In this document: positions 31,728-44,317 of the stretch, piece after piece
Layout of the letters: every line of letters begins with the position of its first letter
Numbering within the stretch: position 1 is the stretch's first letter
From: Eretmocerus hayati
Taxonomy: Eukaryota > Arthropoda > Insecta > Hymenoptera > Aphelinidae
Assembly: GCA_029851415.1 (NCBI GenBank)
Contig: CM056742.1
Location: forward strand, 134,776,715 to 134,840,714
Length of the DNA stretch: 64,000 bases
Direction of reading: 5' to 3'
Made by a program: the position numbers and the translations under genes
The notes under the pieces: model-generated
Database searches by the model: none
What the model saw: the letters and a program-made list of their open reading frames with translations, nothing else
Told to the model about the DNA's origin: nothing

Positions 31728-33705
31728 ACAATTGAAAATTCTGCGTAAATTCAGGTGTGATATTTCATTATGAATCACAATCAAATCTTGTTCAATCACA
31801 ATCACAATATCTCTCTGAGAGGTTTGATGAATATCAGAAGTACTTTGCAGGTAGTTTTTGCGCTTGACGTCGGGTTGAAATTCTACCACACGATGGAATG
31901 TTCGATGGACTCGATGCGTCAAGTGCAAGACCGCACCATAGCGTATGCCGCAAATTAAACTCCGTAACCGGAGAAGTGAGTGATGAAGGGAAATTCTAGT
32001 AATAGGTAAAATTCTCAGGTCGCTAGCAAGGAAAATCAACCCCCGTGTGTCGCTCGTTCGTCGCTGGTCTCCGCTTGACTTTTTCATCCTGCTTTCTGCC
32101 AACTAGTGCGGAGGAGCTGACCCTTGGGACTGAGCGCAAATGAGCGCCAGTGGACTTACTCATATAGCTGTGGGAGTATACTTCCAGTATCGCAATCGAG
32201 TACAGTGCGCTCTGATCATGCCTCTTGGGATGTACCTGCAAAACTCGTTCGAATTGTTTCGACCGCGTAAGCGAGCGCGTTATCACTGCAAGCTCGTAAC
32301 CTCGCTCGCAACTCTGTTTTCTGTTCAGTATAACGTTGACTAAGCAAGATGCTCCCTACTGTGAATGGCGCTAGCCTTTCAAACTTGGTGTAAAAGTTAC
32401 CTATCCGAGTTGCGAGTCGCAGTGGCGAATTTGCGGAGGGAGCAAAACTTGATTAAAGGAGGAAAGTGCAACTTTTCTTTTCCTGAAGGTGTTTGGCTCA
32501 GGCACGAATGATAACCGCTAATGACCGATTGCACAAGCAGATAATGGGCCTGAATTGGGACAACGGTCTGTTGCATCTGATAAATTCTTCTTTCAACCTC
32601 CAAGATCGACGAAACTTTGCATTCATCATATTGAAGCTCAAGGACGATGAAAACTACCAATATTCTCTCGGTTCCTTGCATCTTCATAGCATTATTGACC
32701 GTGTTTCATATTTTATAGTGATATACAAATATAGAAAATCATTATAGAGAATACTGCTTGAGCTACTGAATAGTCTGGATCCGTTGTGGAAACTAATTCG
32801 TCGCGTCAGCATTTTAAGAGCCCAATTCTGGCACTTTTCTTGATCTTATTCCTAAAAAATCAAGGGTTTTTCTATTTTTACGATCAAATCCATTCAGATG
32901 ATAGAAACTATCCCAACAAAATAGGTACGTACATGGGAATCATGCGCTAATTCGAAGATATAAGATAGACAGTTCTCATCAGCAATGCGTTTATCTTCCA
33001 ATCCGACACTCACTGCGCGCAAATCCTGATGCATTTATGCATCTGGTAAACACCATGTTGTGGGGCGTGCAAGTCACCGGAAAACATGCTGTCTCAACAA
33101 ATCTGACCAAAAAGATTATAATCTCTATGAATTTGATTCTGTAGCACCATTCTTTTATTCTGAAGGTAGATTCAACAGGAGTCCAAAACACATTCCATTA
33201 GGCCAATAAAATCGAGAAAAATAGCGGAAGTTTTCTTGATACTCAAACATTATATGTTCACTCCCGATTTCTGATATGATTGCAGAGATCAAACCTATAG
33301 GATTCTCGAGATTGGAATGATTCCATACATGAACATAAGCGATTCTTGGACGATGAGGGTTGTCACTTTCAGATGGGGTTCCTAAGTCTCGCGAGACACT
33401 GACGATTCTGATTTGCTGAAGGGTTGAGAGCCTTCTATAGGAAAAGTCGAATGACTCTAATGAGGTTTCAAGGTTAGAAATTCCATATAATATCCATCGT
33501 TGTCGATTCGATGAAAACTTATCCTCTTCGCAAATAATTTGATTCCGTATTCAACAAAAACCCTGTGTTGCAGGAGATTCAACTTTCAATCCCAACCCAT
33601 AGCATTTTCTGAGTTCATATGTCAGTGGTTTCGCCTAAAGTGGGATTTTCCGTGTTCCAAGCTAGCTCAAGTTTCCACGACTTGTAATGGACTTCATAGC
33701 AATTT
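31728..33705. other. no gene recognised
   Basis: A 147-codon minus-strand ORF (31659-32102) overlaps the palindrome fragment and has no motif. Nothing else is coding-like. Confidence 0.45.
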
Positions 33706-33839
33706 TCTAGATGAAGATCAGATCCGAACTAGTTTTGTACTGATTATTTTTATTCCACAGGAACGAAGATTTGAGTTTGTAATGACATGTGACACAAAAT
33801 TCAGCTAGATCGGAGGTGCGGAAAGTAGTTTCATTGGAG

Positions 33840-36560
33840 GTTAGGATATTGGAACACGCCGGAGATAGGGTTAGGGTCGGAATGCGTTCGCGGAATTCTT
33901 GTCAGGTACTCGGACAGACATGAGGACCAATCTGCCATGGGTTTCGAGTCAATCGAAAGTGCGGAAGGCAGTCATTTTGCAGTTCATGGATCTGAACGAC
34001 GCCGTAGATAGGGTAGGGATCGGAATGCGTTCGCCAAATGTTTGTCAGATACTCGGGCAATCATGAGGACCAATCTGCCATAGATTTCACGCCGATCAAA
34101 GGTGCGGAAGACAGTTTTCTTCCGAGGTTACGAATCTTGACCACGCCGGAGATAAGGTTAGGATCGGGATGCATTGGCGGAATTCTTGTCAGATACTCGG
34201 GCACTCATGAGGACCAATCTGCCATGGGTTTCGAGCCAATCGAAAGTGCGGAAGGCAGATATTTTGGAGGTTATGAATCTGAACCACGCCGTAGATGGGG
34301 TGAGGATCGGAATGCGTTCCAAAAATTTTTGTCAGATACTCGGGCGATCATGAGAACCAATCTGCCATGGGTCTCGAGCCGATCAAGAGTGCGGGAGGTA
34401 GTCATTTTGGAGGTTATGAATCTGGACCGCGCCGTAAATAGGGTTAGGTTCAGGATGCGTTCGCGAAATTCTTATCAGATACTGGGGCAGTCATGAGGAC
34501 CAATCTGTCATGGATTTCGAGCAGATCGAAAGTGCGGAGGCAGTCATTTTGGAGGTTATGAATCGGGACCACGCCGTAGATAGGGTTAGGATCGGAATGC
34601 GTTCGCAAAATTTTTTCAGATACTCGGGCAATCATGAGAACCACTCTGCCATGGGTTTCGAGCCGATCGAAAGTGCGGAAGGCAGTCATTTTGGAGGTTG
34701 TGGGTCTGGACCACGCCGTAGATAGGGTAAGGATCAGAATGCGTTCGCAAGATTCTTGTCAGATACTCGGGCAATTACGAGGACCAATCTGCCATAGATT
34801 TCAGGCCGATCGGAGGTGCGGGAGACAGTTTTCTTCCGAGGTTATGAATGTTGACCACAAGGGTTAGGATCGGAATGCGTTCGCGGAATTCTTGTCAGAT
34901 ACTCGAGCAATCATAAAAACCAATCTGCCATGGGTTTCGAGCCGATCGAGAATGCGGGAGGCAGTCATTTTGTAGGTTATCAATCTGGACCACGCCGTAG
35001 ATAGGGTTAGGATCGGAATGCGTTTGCGAAATTCTTGTCAGGTACTCGGACAGACATGAGGACCAATCTGCCATGGGTTTCGAGCTGATCGGAAGTGCGG
35101 AAGGCAGTCATTTTGGAGGTCATGGATCTGAACGACGCCGTAGATAGGGTTAGGATCGGAATGCGTTCGCCAAATGTTTGTCAAATACTCGGGCAATCAT
35201 GAGGACCAATCTGCCATAGGTTTCAGGCCGATCAAAGGTGCGGAAGACAGTTTTCTTCCGAGAATACGAATCTTGACCACGCCGTAGGTAGGGCTAGGAT
35301 CGGAATGCATTCGCGGAATTCTTGTCAGATACTCGGGCAGTCATGAGGACCAATCTGCCATCGGTTTCGAGCCAATCGACAGTGCGGAAGGCAGTGATTT
35401 TGGAGGTTATGAATCTGGACTACGCCGTAGATGGGGTTAGGATCGGAATGCGTTCGCGAAATTTTTTCAGATACTCGGGCAATCATGAGAACCACTCTGT
35501 CATGGGTTTCGAACCGATCGAAAGTGCGGGAAGCAGTCATTTTGGAGGTTATGAATCTGGACCACGCCGTAGATAGGGTTAGGATCGGCGTTCTCAAAAT
35601 TTTTTCAGATACTCGGGCAATCATGAGAATCACTCTGCCATGGGTTCCGAGCCGATCGAAAGTGCGGAAGGCAGTCATTTTGGAAGTTATGAATCCGGAC
35701 CACGCCGTAGATAGGGTTAGGGTCGGAATGCGTTCGTGAAATACTGGTCAGATACTCAGGCAATCATAAGAACCAATCCGCCATAGGTTTCAGGCCGATT
35801 AAAGCTGCGAAAGACATTTTCTTCCGAGGTTATGAATCTTGACCACAAGGGTTAGGATCGGAATGCGTTCGCGGAATTCTTCTCAGATACTCGAGCAATC
35901 ATAAAAACCAACCTGCCATGGGTTTCGAGCCGATCGAGGGTGCGAGAGGCAGTCATTTCGTAGGTTATCAATCTGGACCACGCCGTAGATAGGGTTAGGA
36001 TCGGAATGTGTTCGCGAAATTTTTGTCAGATACTCGGGCAATCATAAGAACCAATCTGCCATAGGTTTCAGGCCGATTAAAGCTGCGGAAGGCAGTCCTC
36101 TTCCAAGGTTATGAATCTGGACCACGCCTTAGATAGGGTTAGGATCGGAATGCGTTCGCAAAATTTTTGTCAGATACTCGGGAAATCATGAGAACCACTC
36201 TGCCATCGGTTTCGAGCCGATCGAAAGTGCGGAAGGCAGTCATTTTGTAGGTTATAAATCTGGACCACGCCGTAGATAGGGTCAGGATCGGAATGCGTTC
36301 GCAAAATTTTTTCGATACTCGGGCAATCATGAGAACCACTCTGCCATGGGTTTCGAGCCGATCGAAAGCGCGGAAGGCAGTCATTTCGGAGGTTATGAAT
36401 CTGGACCACGCCGTAGATAGGGTTGGAATCAGAATGCGTCCGCTAAGCTCTCGTCAGATAGTCAGGAATTCACGGAGATTGATTTGTTGTAAGTTTTGCC
36501 CGATCGGAGATGCGGAAGGATGTTTCCGTGTAGGTTATGAATCTGGACCATGCCGTAGAT
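33840..36560 (+). repeat. left tandem array, about 19-20 units of ~143 bp
   Basis: The landmark GATAGGGTTAGGATCGGAAT recurs near 33864, 34007, 34151, 34294, 34437, 34579, 34721, 34857, 35000, 35143, 35287, 35430, 35572, 35710, 35846, 35988, 36132, 36274 and 36415. Spacing is mostly 142-144 bp, with a few shortened units of 136-138. Two unit types alternate irregularly: one with GGCAGTCATTTTGGAGGTTA, the other with GACAGTTTTCTTCCGAGGTT. The many ORFs through it are repeat translations, not genes. Confidence 0.93.
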
Positions 36561-37109
36561 AAACTGTACAAAAATTTCATGTAAATCCATCAATTTGTTC
36601 AGTAAAAATACAGCACTGAGCGTGGTGAATTTTATCTATTTTTCGTAACCTTACGAAATGCTTGTGAATTCACCTGGCTGAGATGCGGTAATTCTTGGAT
36701 ATCAGCCACAGCCCGGGAAAATTTGCTGTAGAATCCCCTCGCTTAGGCTTGTAAATCTCAGCCAACTGAGCATGCGCGGATCTAACTTTGGTCTGATGCC
36801 AACATGCACAACTAACCTGGAATACTCCTCCTCAACAATTATTTCGGTCTCGAGCGATGAATTTTCTACTCGCTTGGGTCATTCTCCCTCGCCGGAGTCA
36901 CTGTGGTTCCATATGCCTCAGTTCAAGACTCAAATTCATCAGGAAGAAGTCTCTTAGTAGTTCGTACGCTTCAATTGAATGAAATTCCCTCGAATCTGAA
37001 ATTTACTATCGGCCGGTGATGGAATTTACAAGCCGCTTATGTGAATTTACAAGCCCCAACACGGTATCCAAGAATTGACGCCACTCAGCCCAGTAAATTA
37101 ACATAAAAT

Positions 37110-39215
37110 TTTTTGGGCAGATTGGTACTCATGATTGCCCGAGTATTTGACCAAAAATTTGCGAACGCATTCCGATCCTGACCCTATCTACTGCATCGTT
37201 CAGATTCATAACCTCCAAAATGACTGCCTTTCGCACTATCGATCAGCTCGAAACCCATGGCAGATTGGTTCTTATGATTGTCCGAGTATCTGTTAAGAAT
37301 TTAGCCAACGCATTCCGAGCCTAACCCCATCTACGGCGTGGTCAAGATTCATAACCTTGGAAGAAAACTGTCTTCCGCACCTCCGATCGGCCTGAAATCT
37401 ATGGCAGATTCACCCTCGTAATTGCCCGAGTATCTGACAAGGATTTCGCGAACGCATTCCAATCCTAACCCTATCTACGGCGTGGTCTAGATTCATAACC
37501 TCCAAAATGACTGCCTTCCGCACTTTCGATCGGTCCGAAACCCATGGCAGAGTGGTTCTCATGATTGCCCGAGTATCTGCCAGAAATTTTGGGAACGCAT
37601 TCCGATCCTAACCCTATCTACGGCGTGGTCTGCATTCAAAACCTTGGAAGAAAACTGTGTCCGCAGCTCTGATCAGCCTGAAACCTATGATAAATTGGTT
37701 CTTATGACTGTCCGAGTATGTGACAAGAATTTCGCGAACGCATTCCGATCCTAACCCTATCTACCGCGTGGTCCAGATTCATAACCTCCAAAATGACTGC
37801 CTTCCGTACTTTCGATCAGCACGAAACACATGGCAGATTGGTTCTTACGATCGCCCGAGTATCTGACAGGAATTTCGCGAACGCATTCCGATCCTAACCA
37901 TATCTACGGCTTGGTGAAGATTCATAACCTCGGAAGAAAACTGTCTTCCGCAGCTTTGATCGGCCTGAAACCTATGGCAGATTGGTTCTCATGATTGCCC
38001 GAGTTTTTGACAAAAATTTTGCGAACGCATTCCGACCTTACCCTATCTACGGCATCGTTCAGATTCATAACCTCCAAAATGACTGCCTTCCGCACTTCCG
38101 ATCAGCACGAAACCCATGGCAGATTGGTTCTTATGATTGCCCGAGTATCTGAAAAGAATTCAGTGATCGCAATCCGATCCTAACCCTGTCTTAGGGGTGG
38201 TCAAGATTTATAACCTTGGAAGAATACTGTCTTCCGCACCTCCGATCGGCCTGTAATCTATGGCAGATTGGTCCTCGCAATTGCCCGAGTATCTGACAAG
38301 AATTTAGCCAACGCATTCCGATCCTAACCCCATCTACGGCGTGGTCAAGATTTATAACCTTGGAAGAAAACTGTCTTCCGCACCTCCGATCGGCCTGAAA
38401 TCTATGGCAGATTCACCCTCGTAATTGCCCGAGTATCTGACAAGGATTTCGCGAACGCATTCCGATCCTAACCCTATCTACCGCGTGGTCCAGATTCATA
38501 ACCTCCAAAATGACTGCCTTCCGTACTTTCGATCAGCACGAAACACATGGCAGATTGGTTCTTATGAACCCCCGAGTATCTGACAAGAATTTCGCGAACG
38601 CATTCCGATCCTAACCGTATCTACGGCTTGGTGAAGATTCATAACCTCGGAAGAAAACTGTCTTCCGCAGCTTTGATCGGCCTGAAACCTATGGCAGATT
38701 GGTTCTCATGATTGCCCGAGTATTTGACAAAAATTTTGCGAACGCATTCCGATCCTTACCCTATCTACGGCATCGTTCAGATTCATAACCTCCAAAATGA
38801 CTGCCTTCCGCACTTTCGATCAACACGAAACCCATGGCAGATTGGTTCTTATGATTGCCCGAGTATCTGAAAAAAATTCAGTGATCGCAATCCGATCCTA
38901 ACCCTATCTTAGGGGTGGTCAAGATTTATAACCTTGGAAGAATACTGTCTTCCGCACCTCCGATCGGCCTGAAATCTATGGCAGATTGGTCCTCGTAATT
39001 GCCCGAGTATCTGACAAGAATTTTGCGAACGCATCACGATCCTAACCCTATCTACGGCGTTGTTCAGATTCGTAACCTCCAAAATGACTGCCTTCTGCAT
39101 TTTCGATCGGCTCGAAACCTATGGCAGATTGGTCCTCATGTCTGTCCGAGTACCTGACAACAATTCCGCGAACGCATTCCGACCCTAACCCTATCTCCGG
39201 CGTGTTTCAATATCG
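37110..39215 (-). repeat. right tandem array, about 15 units of ~143 bp, inverted
   Basis: The same unit runs in the opposite direction (CCGATCCTAACCCTATCTAC landmark). Both unit types occur. A larger segment is itself duplicated: the order of variants at about 37720-38240 is repeated nearly exactly at about 38440-38960, including the unusual CAGTGATCGCAATCCGATCC word. Confidence 0.93.
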
Positions 39216-39359
39216 TTACCTCAAAAAAAACTACTTTCCGCACCTCCGATCCAGCTGAATTTCATGTCACATGTCATTACAAACTCAAATCTTCGGTCCT
39301 CTGGAATCAAAAAAAATCAGTACAAAACTAGTTCAGATCTGATCTTCATATTTTCTAGA

Positions 39360-40064
39360 TCGTATTCTGTCGATCTGCAACCATGTTCATAGTTTTTCAG
39401 ATGACCCTAACGTTCCTGTATTATATAGTGCTTGGTAAAGGGTCAAAATTTCCATTCGGCCCTCTGTAGGCAGCCCAACTTGAACTTTGAAAGTTACTAC
39501 GACCCATATGCAGAGTCAAAAATCCCTCTACTTTATGTAGCTATGTACTTCTCTTTGTATTACTTCGAATGACACAATTCACCACTTTGCGAGTCAGAAT
39601 TGAATGCTCAGCTCGCGCACGGCGATCCGACATTTTGAAAATCGGTTTGCACCGAAACTGCTTGCACAGCACTAATTAGCTCATCAAAGTCCCCAATTGT
39701 CCATTAAGCCTTTCTAGCCAATGAGGTTGATTTCTAGATATCCAAATACACCCAATCCATGTGCAACAGTAGCTGACAACTCGAATATGCAGCCAGGCGT
39801 ACCACATCAACGTGTTTTCAAGGTGGCGTACACATTTTCTTGTCTTTCCCGTCCCCATGTTGTCCTTCTCCCCAACGCGCTATATTGCTTCGTGAAATAC
39901 ATTTCCTTGAAGTATTTGGTTGCATTAGAGCAAATTTATGCGGAATACAGTCTATGATTAGTTGTCCAGCCGGGGGGATAATTTTAGAGATGAAATGTCC
40001 TTTCTGTCCTCCTCTCCAACACCTAAAATTTGGCATATCTTTCTCTGGGTTCAATCTTGAGATA
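39360..40064. other. no gene recognised
   Basis: Short ORFs on both strands overlap and have no motif. Confidence 0.45.
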
Positions 40065-40721
40065 CCGTGTTTTGCCTATTATAAGCCACTCTCCAAATAT
40101 AAGCCACCCTCCAAATATAAGCCGTAGTGAGCCAAATGATGAAAATATAAGCCACCCTCCAAAAATAAGCCACCCCCAAATATGAGTCAGTCGCCAAATA
40201 TAAGCCGACCCCAAATATAAGCGGCCCGAATGAAAGCCAGATCTTCAGAGGAATATGTAAGTTCAACGGTAAATAATGCTTGCTCCTGTCTTCAACAGTA
40301 GGTGAGACAGATTTTCTGTAACAGATAGATTCTTAATTCGGCGAGTCATCGCTGATCATAAAGTCAGAAAGTCAACAGTGACTATAATCCACACGATCGA
40401 TGGATACATCAGTAATAAATTATCTTTCGATTGTGGAAAAAGTGCTCAGAATTCTTCTAGTAATATGTAAAACCCCATGTATGCAGTAATGTGTGAGAGC
40501 CATTTTTGAATAATATTCCATCATATTTGATTGAAATTTCATTTGTGAATTTGAATGAGACTTGGTTTTCATACTTGATTCAAATGAATCTAGATACTTG
40601 ACGATAAAATATTCGTCTGGGAATATAAGCCACCCTCCAAATATAAGCCACCTTCCAAATATAAGCCATGCTTCACAGCCAAAAAAATTATAAGCCATGG
40701 CTCATAATAGGCAAAGAACGG
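40065..40721. mobile_element. 657-bp nonautonomous Tigger/pogo-like element
   Basis: The left end reads CCGTGTTTTGCCTATTATAA and the right end reads, inverted, CCGTTCTTTGCCTATTATGA; TA flanks both (40063-40064 and 40722-40723). Inside the ends the word AATATAAGCCACCCTCCA is repeated about seven times at the left (40077-40222) and three times at the right (40621-40675), always in the same orientation. This mirrors the plan of the Tigger element at 9407: short TIR plus direct subterminal repeats. There is no transposase ORF. Confidence 0.78.
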
Positions 40722-40723
40722 TA

Positions 40724-41760
40724 CGTAGCTCTAGGCATTCCTATGCAACAAGTGGAAATCAAGTGCTACGAGCCACTGAAACTCGTCTGGGGCTGAAATA
40801 ATTTTTCGACCCAAATCACTCCTCGTGACGATTTTGGCTCCAAAAATCCCACTTTTGGCGCAATCACCCATGTATTTGTTTCATTGGGAGTTTTATCTTA
40901 CTATTCATGATCTGCATAATCTAATCAATCTACAAGACTGAGCACAGTTCCAATCGATGTGAGGCTCTAGTAACTGGAATGAGGACCATGAGAGATATTG
41001 CAGATTTTTCGTCCTTGATGAATTGAAGTCCTTCAAGACCGAAAAGACACCAACTTCAATATGGAATGAAGACCCTTCTCTGTTCACAAAAAATCTTTTC
41101 TAATCAATAAAGAATTTCGTTTTTGGTACCAAAAAATAATCACACATCTGAAGATACATCGGTGGAATGATACATATTTTTAGTTACGCCAAAACTCATT
41201 GCTAGCCATGTATTACTATGGCCGCGATAAACTTGTGCCATAATTTGACGATGATTTACGAAAAAAGTTATTTTACGGATTGCGCTTAAAGTACTTCGTC
41301 GACACCACTCACTTGAGACTGAAGTGACTACGTGTTTGAATATTAATGCTCGTGGGCTCGCGCGCTCCACCAAAAAGGCGATAGCAAATTTGATTGAGCT
41401 CAAAAATGCTGGGCGTATGAACTGCTGTATGGCAATCATCAACTTCCCAAATCTGAGGCAATTGAGATCGGGCTCTGGTGAGAGATTATTCTGGTTTCGA
41501 TTGGTTCTAGAAAATTGCTATCGTTCGAATAGATTAATGGGACATTTTTCATATTATATATTTTGTACCTATCTTGGTGGGCCTATATCGTTTATCTTTC
41601 CTGGTTCCTTCATCGCGTAATGTTGAAAATCTCTCCGAACGTGACCTACATCATTATTAGATGCATTGAAGCCTGAACCACTCAGTAAAATACCCGAACT
41701 TATACCGTAGCGCTTGGGACAAACGTTTGCGCTGAATTTTTGTTTGTTCTTGTTTGATTA
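40724..41760. other. no gene recognised
   Basis: Opposed ORFs of about 100 codons at 41140-41442 (-) and 41324-41620 (+) overlap and have no motif. Confidence 0.45.
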
Positions 41761-41985
41761 TCACAAGACTGTGACTGTTTGAAACGTGGTGAGATTCACA
41801 TCAATCAATGTAGGAATTCCTCTCGCAGATTTTTCCAGCAGCTCAGAGAATTCACTTTGCTCCATCAGGTTGTTCATGTGTTCCAAAATCATAAGCTCTT
41901 CGTCAGTAATGTTCAAGCTTGCTCTTGCCCTTTGCATAACATTAAAATTCATCAATTTCAGCTGTTCACGTGTTAGGGTAAACAT
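41761..41985 (-). CDS. unrecognised 74-aa ORF with coding-like composition
   Basis: It starts with ATG and encodes a compact acidic, leucine-rich peptide (for example TREQLKLMNFNVMQRARASL and DEELMILEHMNNLMEQ) likely to be helical. It lacks Cys and has no signal peptide. The composition is more protein-like than the surrounding ORFs, but I recognise no family. It could be a small gene, a terminal exon, or chance. No clear acceptor was seen just upstream. Confidence 0.25.
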   Translation of the reverse strand: MFTLTREQLKLMNFNVMQRARASLNITDEELMILEHMNNLMEQSEFSELLEKSARGIPTLIDVNLTTFQTVTVL

Positions 41986-42591
41986 ACTATATGATGGCGT
42001 GGTGGTAGTTACACATCACCTCTGCAAGGATGTTTGGTCTCGAACGCATCAGTATTCCCGGGTGAAGATAGCTTGCTCATCCGATAGTGAATTTGTGTGC
42101 GCGTCTTCGATGCACATCTGCGCTCGGTGTCGGCACCTGAATTCAAAATGCGCGTGCGATAGAGAGCAAAATAAAATGCGTTTCCAGGAGCTAATGTAAC
42201 CAACTCAATATCTACGCTACTGCTATGTACCTGTATTGGGTTCCTACTTTGTGTCACTCGAGATATATCCTGACGAGAGAATGAAGGGAGAATCCCGCAG
42301 GCTGTGCCCTTTAATAAAGTCGCCATTCGAGTCGGAAGACGAGCTTGGTACGCAGACTTGCTCAATTGAATTGCTAGACGTACTATATTGGACTGAATTC
42401 GTCGCCTTCAGTACAAGTTACTTCACTTGTCTGTAGTGTCATTTCTATCAGATTTGTGGTGGAAGAGAGCCATTTCATTTGCAAAGTCGAAGTACCATCT
42501 CGTGTGATTTGTTATTACTTTTGATGAAGCACAGAAAATGTTGAAACAATTTCTCTTCAGAAATCTGTGTGATTTAATTTCCCTCTTTGTA
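41986..42591. other. no gene recognised
   Basis: A 118-codon minus-strand ORF and a 137-codon plus-strand ORF overlap here without motifs. Confidence 0.45.
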
Positions 42592-43033
42592 GTCCGGGCG
42601 CTGGAGGGGGGGGGGTCTGAGAAAAAAGTTAGTGTTCCAGAAGGTTTGAAGGTGTATTCTTATGTATTTTGAGGTGCTGCGAGGTCGCCAGCTCGAAAAC
42701 ACCGGCCTTCTTTTGTTATCAACAACTTTTAGTGCAAAATTATGGTTTTTTGCATAAAACTCGGAAAATAAGCATTTCCACGAAAAATGTCTGAAGACCA
42801 AAGTTGTAGAACGCAAAATTCCCTACAAAAAAGGTTCCCACAAATTTTTCGGAAAACCCAAGCCTGTGGCGGGAAATGCGCAAAACCCGTTCCGCGCATT
42901 CAACATTGGCTTGTATGGGGCATAGACGCAGCGCTACTAAATTCGCTGCCAATTCGACAGATGTTAATTCAAGGCTAGGCGACCAAGTGCATCTTGAAGA
43001 GGATGAAGTTCCCTTTAAAATGACGTAGGACGT

Positions 43034-43805
43034 ATCCCCCCCCCCCCTCATTAACTTTTTTTCAAAAGTAAAACTAGGCGAGTATGAGGTTCAGAAAAGA
43101 ACCATTCATCTCCAGTACATCAAAACTTCAAATTTTATACGACATGGTTTAAACTCTTGGAAGGAATGAGATCTGAAAAAACCATGTCGAGTATTTTTTG
43201 AGCCGATTTGTCACGATCAACATATCATCACTGATAGAGACTAGAGCCACTTTCCCCCAATCAAATCTTTCTTTCAATTCACCCTAATGCTGGTGGTTTG
43301 ACAATTTCTTACTAGCTAATTGTCGCTGAAATGACCCTAAAATTTAGGTGAGTAGAAGAGGTACAGGGGAACATCGAAATAGAGAAAATATTACTGAGTA
43401 TGAAACGAGATTTTAGTGAATCATCATGAACACCAAATTCAACTCAGTTATATTTTCTCTATTTCGATATTCCCCTGTACCTCTTCTACTCACCTAAACT
43501 TCGGGCCATTTCAGCGACAATTAGCTAGTAAGAAATTGTCAAACCACCAGCATTAGGGTGAATTGAAAGAAAGATTTGATTGGGGGAAAGTGGCTCTAGT
43601 CTCTATCAGTGATGATATGTTGATCGTGACAAATCGGCTCAAAAAATACTCGACATGGTTTTTTTAGATCTCATTCCCTTCAAGAGTTTAAACCATGTCG
43701 TATAAAATTTGAAGTTTTGATGTACTGGAGATGAATGGTTCTTTTCTGAACCTCATACTCGCCTAGTTTTACTTTTGAAAAAAAGTTAATGAGGGGGGGG
43801 GGGAT
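43034..43805. mobile_element. 0.77-kb palindromic MITE with C/G-tract ends, copy 2 (nested)
   Basis: Arms of about 345-380 bp start with ATCC plus a C-run and CTCATTAACTTTTTTTCAAA, and the right arm is their nearly perfect complement, meeting around 43420. Shared order of words with the copy at 7685 (C-tract, CAAAAGT..AAC, GGCGAGT, a GATCTCAT...CTCAAGAGTT-type block next to an ATGTCGAGTA word) shows both are one family. It interrupts the left arm of the GTCCGGGC element, since outer-arm similarity stops exactly at its border. Confidence 0.85.
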
Positions 43806-44273
43806 CTCACTCCTTGGTTATAAAAATCCAAGGGTAACCACAAATTTTCCAAGCACTTGTCCCCACCGCACTTGAGAATTTCTTACACACGGCTCCGTCA
43901 TTTTTTCCTTAAAAAAATACACTACTATCAGTGTATATTTTGTTCAGTTCAATCTGGAGAGTCATGCAGCTACAGGCAAGAGCAATATTGCGGAGCCGCG
44001 ACGAACACACAAAACACAACAAAGCAGACGAATCTCTCCTCCCTGTCCTTCTCGCGTGGCGCTTTGATATTTACGTCACCTCTAGTCGTGGCTAGTTTCG
44101 AGTATCCACAACTGATGCAATAATTATAGAATCGAGAAATTCAGATAATTCGAAAATTCATTTATCCGCGATGACAAACCAGCTGGTCGGTGCCCGCGTT
44201 GCCCGGTACGCAGCAGACAGCCTCATTGCAGATGCAGACTGCCGTCAACCGGACAAGATGCGCACGCGCTTCT

Positions 44274-44317
44274 ATCTCTCTCTCTCTCTCTCTTTTTTTT
44301 TTTTTTTTTTTTTTTTT
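44274..44317. repeat. (TC)n followed by T25
   Basis: About ten TC units run directly into 25 T residues. On the minus strand this is an A-tail followed by (GA)n. Confidence 0.9.

Larger units (their letters stand above)
33706..39359. mobile_element. 5.65-kb foldback element with tandem-repeat arms
   Basis: The outermost about 150 bp of each side are inverted copies: TCTAGA...GAAGATCAGATC, CGAACTAGTTTTGTACTGAT and GAGTTTGTAATGACATGTGA at the left appear reverse-complemented at the right (39170-39359). Inside each lies a tandem array of about 143-bp units, forward on the left and reversed on the right. The innermost sequences are inverted too: a block with TAATTCTTGGATA at about 36690 recurs reversed at about 37070. 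This leaves a central loop of roughly 350 bp. No transposase is visible; the 61-codon ORF at 36772-36957 in the loop has no motif. The layout is that of Drosophila FB or Galileo elements, whose long terminal inverted repeats contain tandem repeats. Relationship to those families is not shown. Confidence 0.82.

Noticed and set aside
34038..36562. Several ORFs of 70-150 codons in both directions
   Set aside because: They read through the 143-bp tandem units; the same peptides recur with the repeat period in different frames.
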